From the NCBI RefSeq assembly GCF_004359215.1, contig NC_090614.1:1586749-1650748 (forward strand): a stretch of 64,000 bases of DNA, written 5' to 3'. The DNA comes from Bremia lactucae. Lineage: Eukaryota; Oomycota; Peronosporomycetes; Peronosporales; Peronosporaceae. Shown piece after piece: positions 63,934 to 64,000 of this stretch. The translations under genes were made by a program, and so were the position numbers. Below the pieces are notes generated by a model that saw only the letters and a program-made list of their open reading frames with translations, made no database searches and was not told the DNA's origin. Numbering within the stretch: position 1 is the stretch's first letter; every line of letters begins with the position of its first letter.

Positions 63934-64000
63934 CTTGGTAGCACTTGAAATCCTTCCCACGACCCGCATCTCTGCGTGTGTACGTGAGGATGAGCCTCAA
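63934..64000 (+). mobile_element. Gypsy leader and first codons of gag (element continues beyond window)
   Basis: CTTGGTAGCACTTGAAATCC (63934-63953) fits a primer site; the leader then matches the complement of 6786-6853 (cgtacacacgca, cgtgtgtacgtg, gaggATGAGCCTC). The ATG at 63990 corresponds to the gag start at 6795 in the first element. Only 11 nt of gag are inside the window. Confidence 0.75.

Noticed and set aside
1..64000. A bacterial-style operon or other prokaryotic defence or biosynthetic system.
   Set aside because: Spliced eukaryotic genes, LTR elements and a SINE leave no room for this; no such gene cluster was seen.

Overview
The window looks like nuclear DNA of a plant-pathogenic oomycete (Phytophthora or downy-mildew type). 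The reasons are compact eukaryotic genes with few short GT-AG introns (57-98 nt, one of 386 nt), a START-FYVE protein, an AASDH-type synthetase with beta-propeller repeats, helicase-associated-repeat relics, a tRNA-derived SINE and many Ty3/Gypsy and Ty1/Copia remnants. The lineage is inferred from family content, not from a database search. There is one ambiguous base (N at 8214).

Layout. Positions 30-7384 hold one LTR-bounded Ty3/Gypsy element in minus orientation, whose interior is scrambled into strand-switching blocks. Positions 7385-9602 hold decayed, partly duplicated helicase-associated-repeat coding sequence interrupted by a Gypsy LTR piece. A fragment of the 18S rRNA 5' end lies at 10212-10325, next to a three-exon gene with a ZGRF1-type DUF2439 domain (10488-11292). 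Positions 11.9-25.7 kb are a repeat graveyard: a ~700-bp foldback element, a LINE ORF1-like relic, several Gypsy remnants, an intact-looking SINE with a 16-bp target duplication, and a solo LTR.

Positions 26361-44039 form a dense gene island almost free of transposons: a Cys-rich secreted or membrane protein, PRMT5, a beta-lactamase-like protein without the catalytic SxxK residues, AASDH/ACSF4, a serine carboxypeptidase S28, eIF3d, a START-FYVE protein and a fused aconitase/isopropylmalate-dehydratase-family hydro-lyase. Neighbours are often divergent or convergent with only 100-150 bp between them. They do not form one pathway; this is a housekeeping block.

Positions 44.4-59.6 kb are again transposons: a minus-strand Gypsy that lost RT-RNase H-integrase, then a plus-strand Gypsy carrying a Copia insertion. 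That nest was later rearranged by a ~5.7-kb inversion whose two breakpoints cut the Copia RNase H gene and the Gypsy 3' LTR. Positions 59838-62623 hold an AAAP-type amino acid transporter and an AK6/Fap7-type adenylate kinase with a 1-nt frameshift in its P-loop. The window ends inside a second copy of the first Gypsy family (5' LTR 63397-63933, leader, gag start codon at 63990).

I found no CRISPR array, no complete tRNA gene and no convincing undescribed molecular system. The most informative novelty is structural: two independent cases where transposon pieces can be put back into order by inferred inversions, one supported by an inverted target-site duplication and one by a short inverted repeat at the breakpoints.
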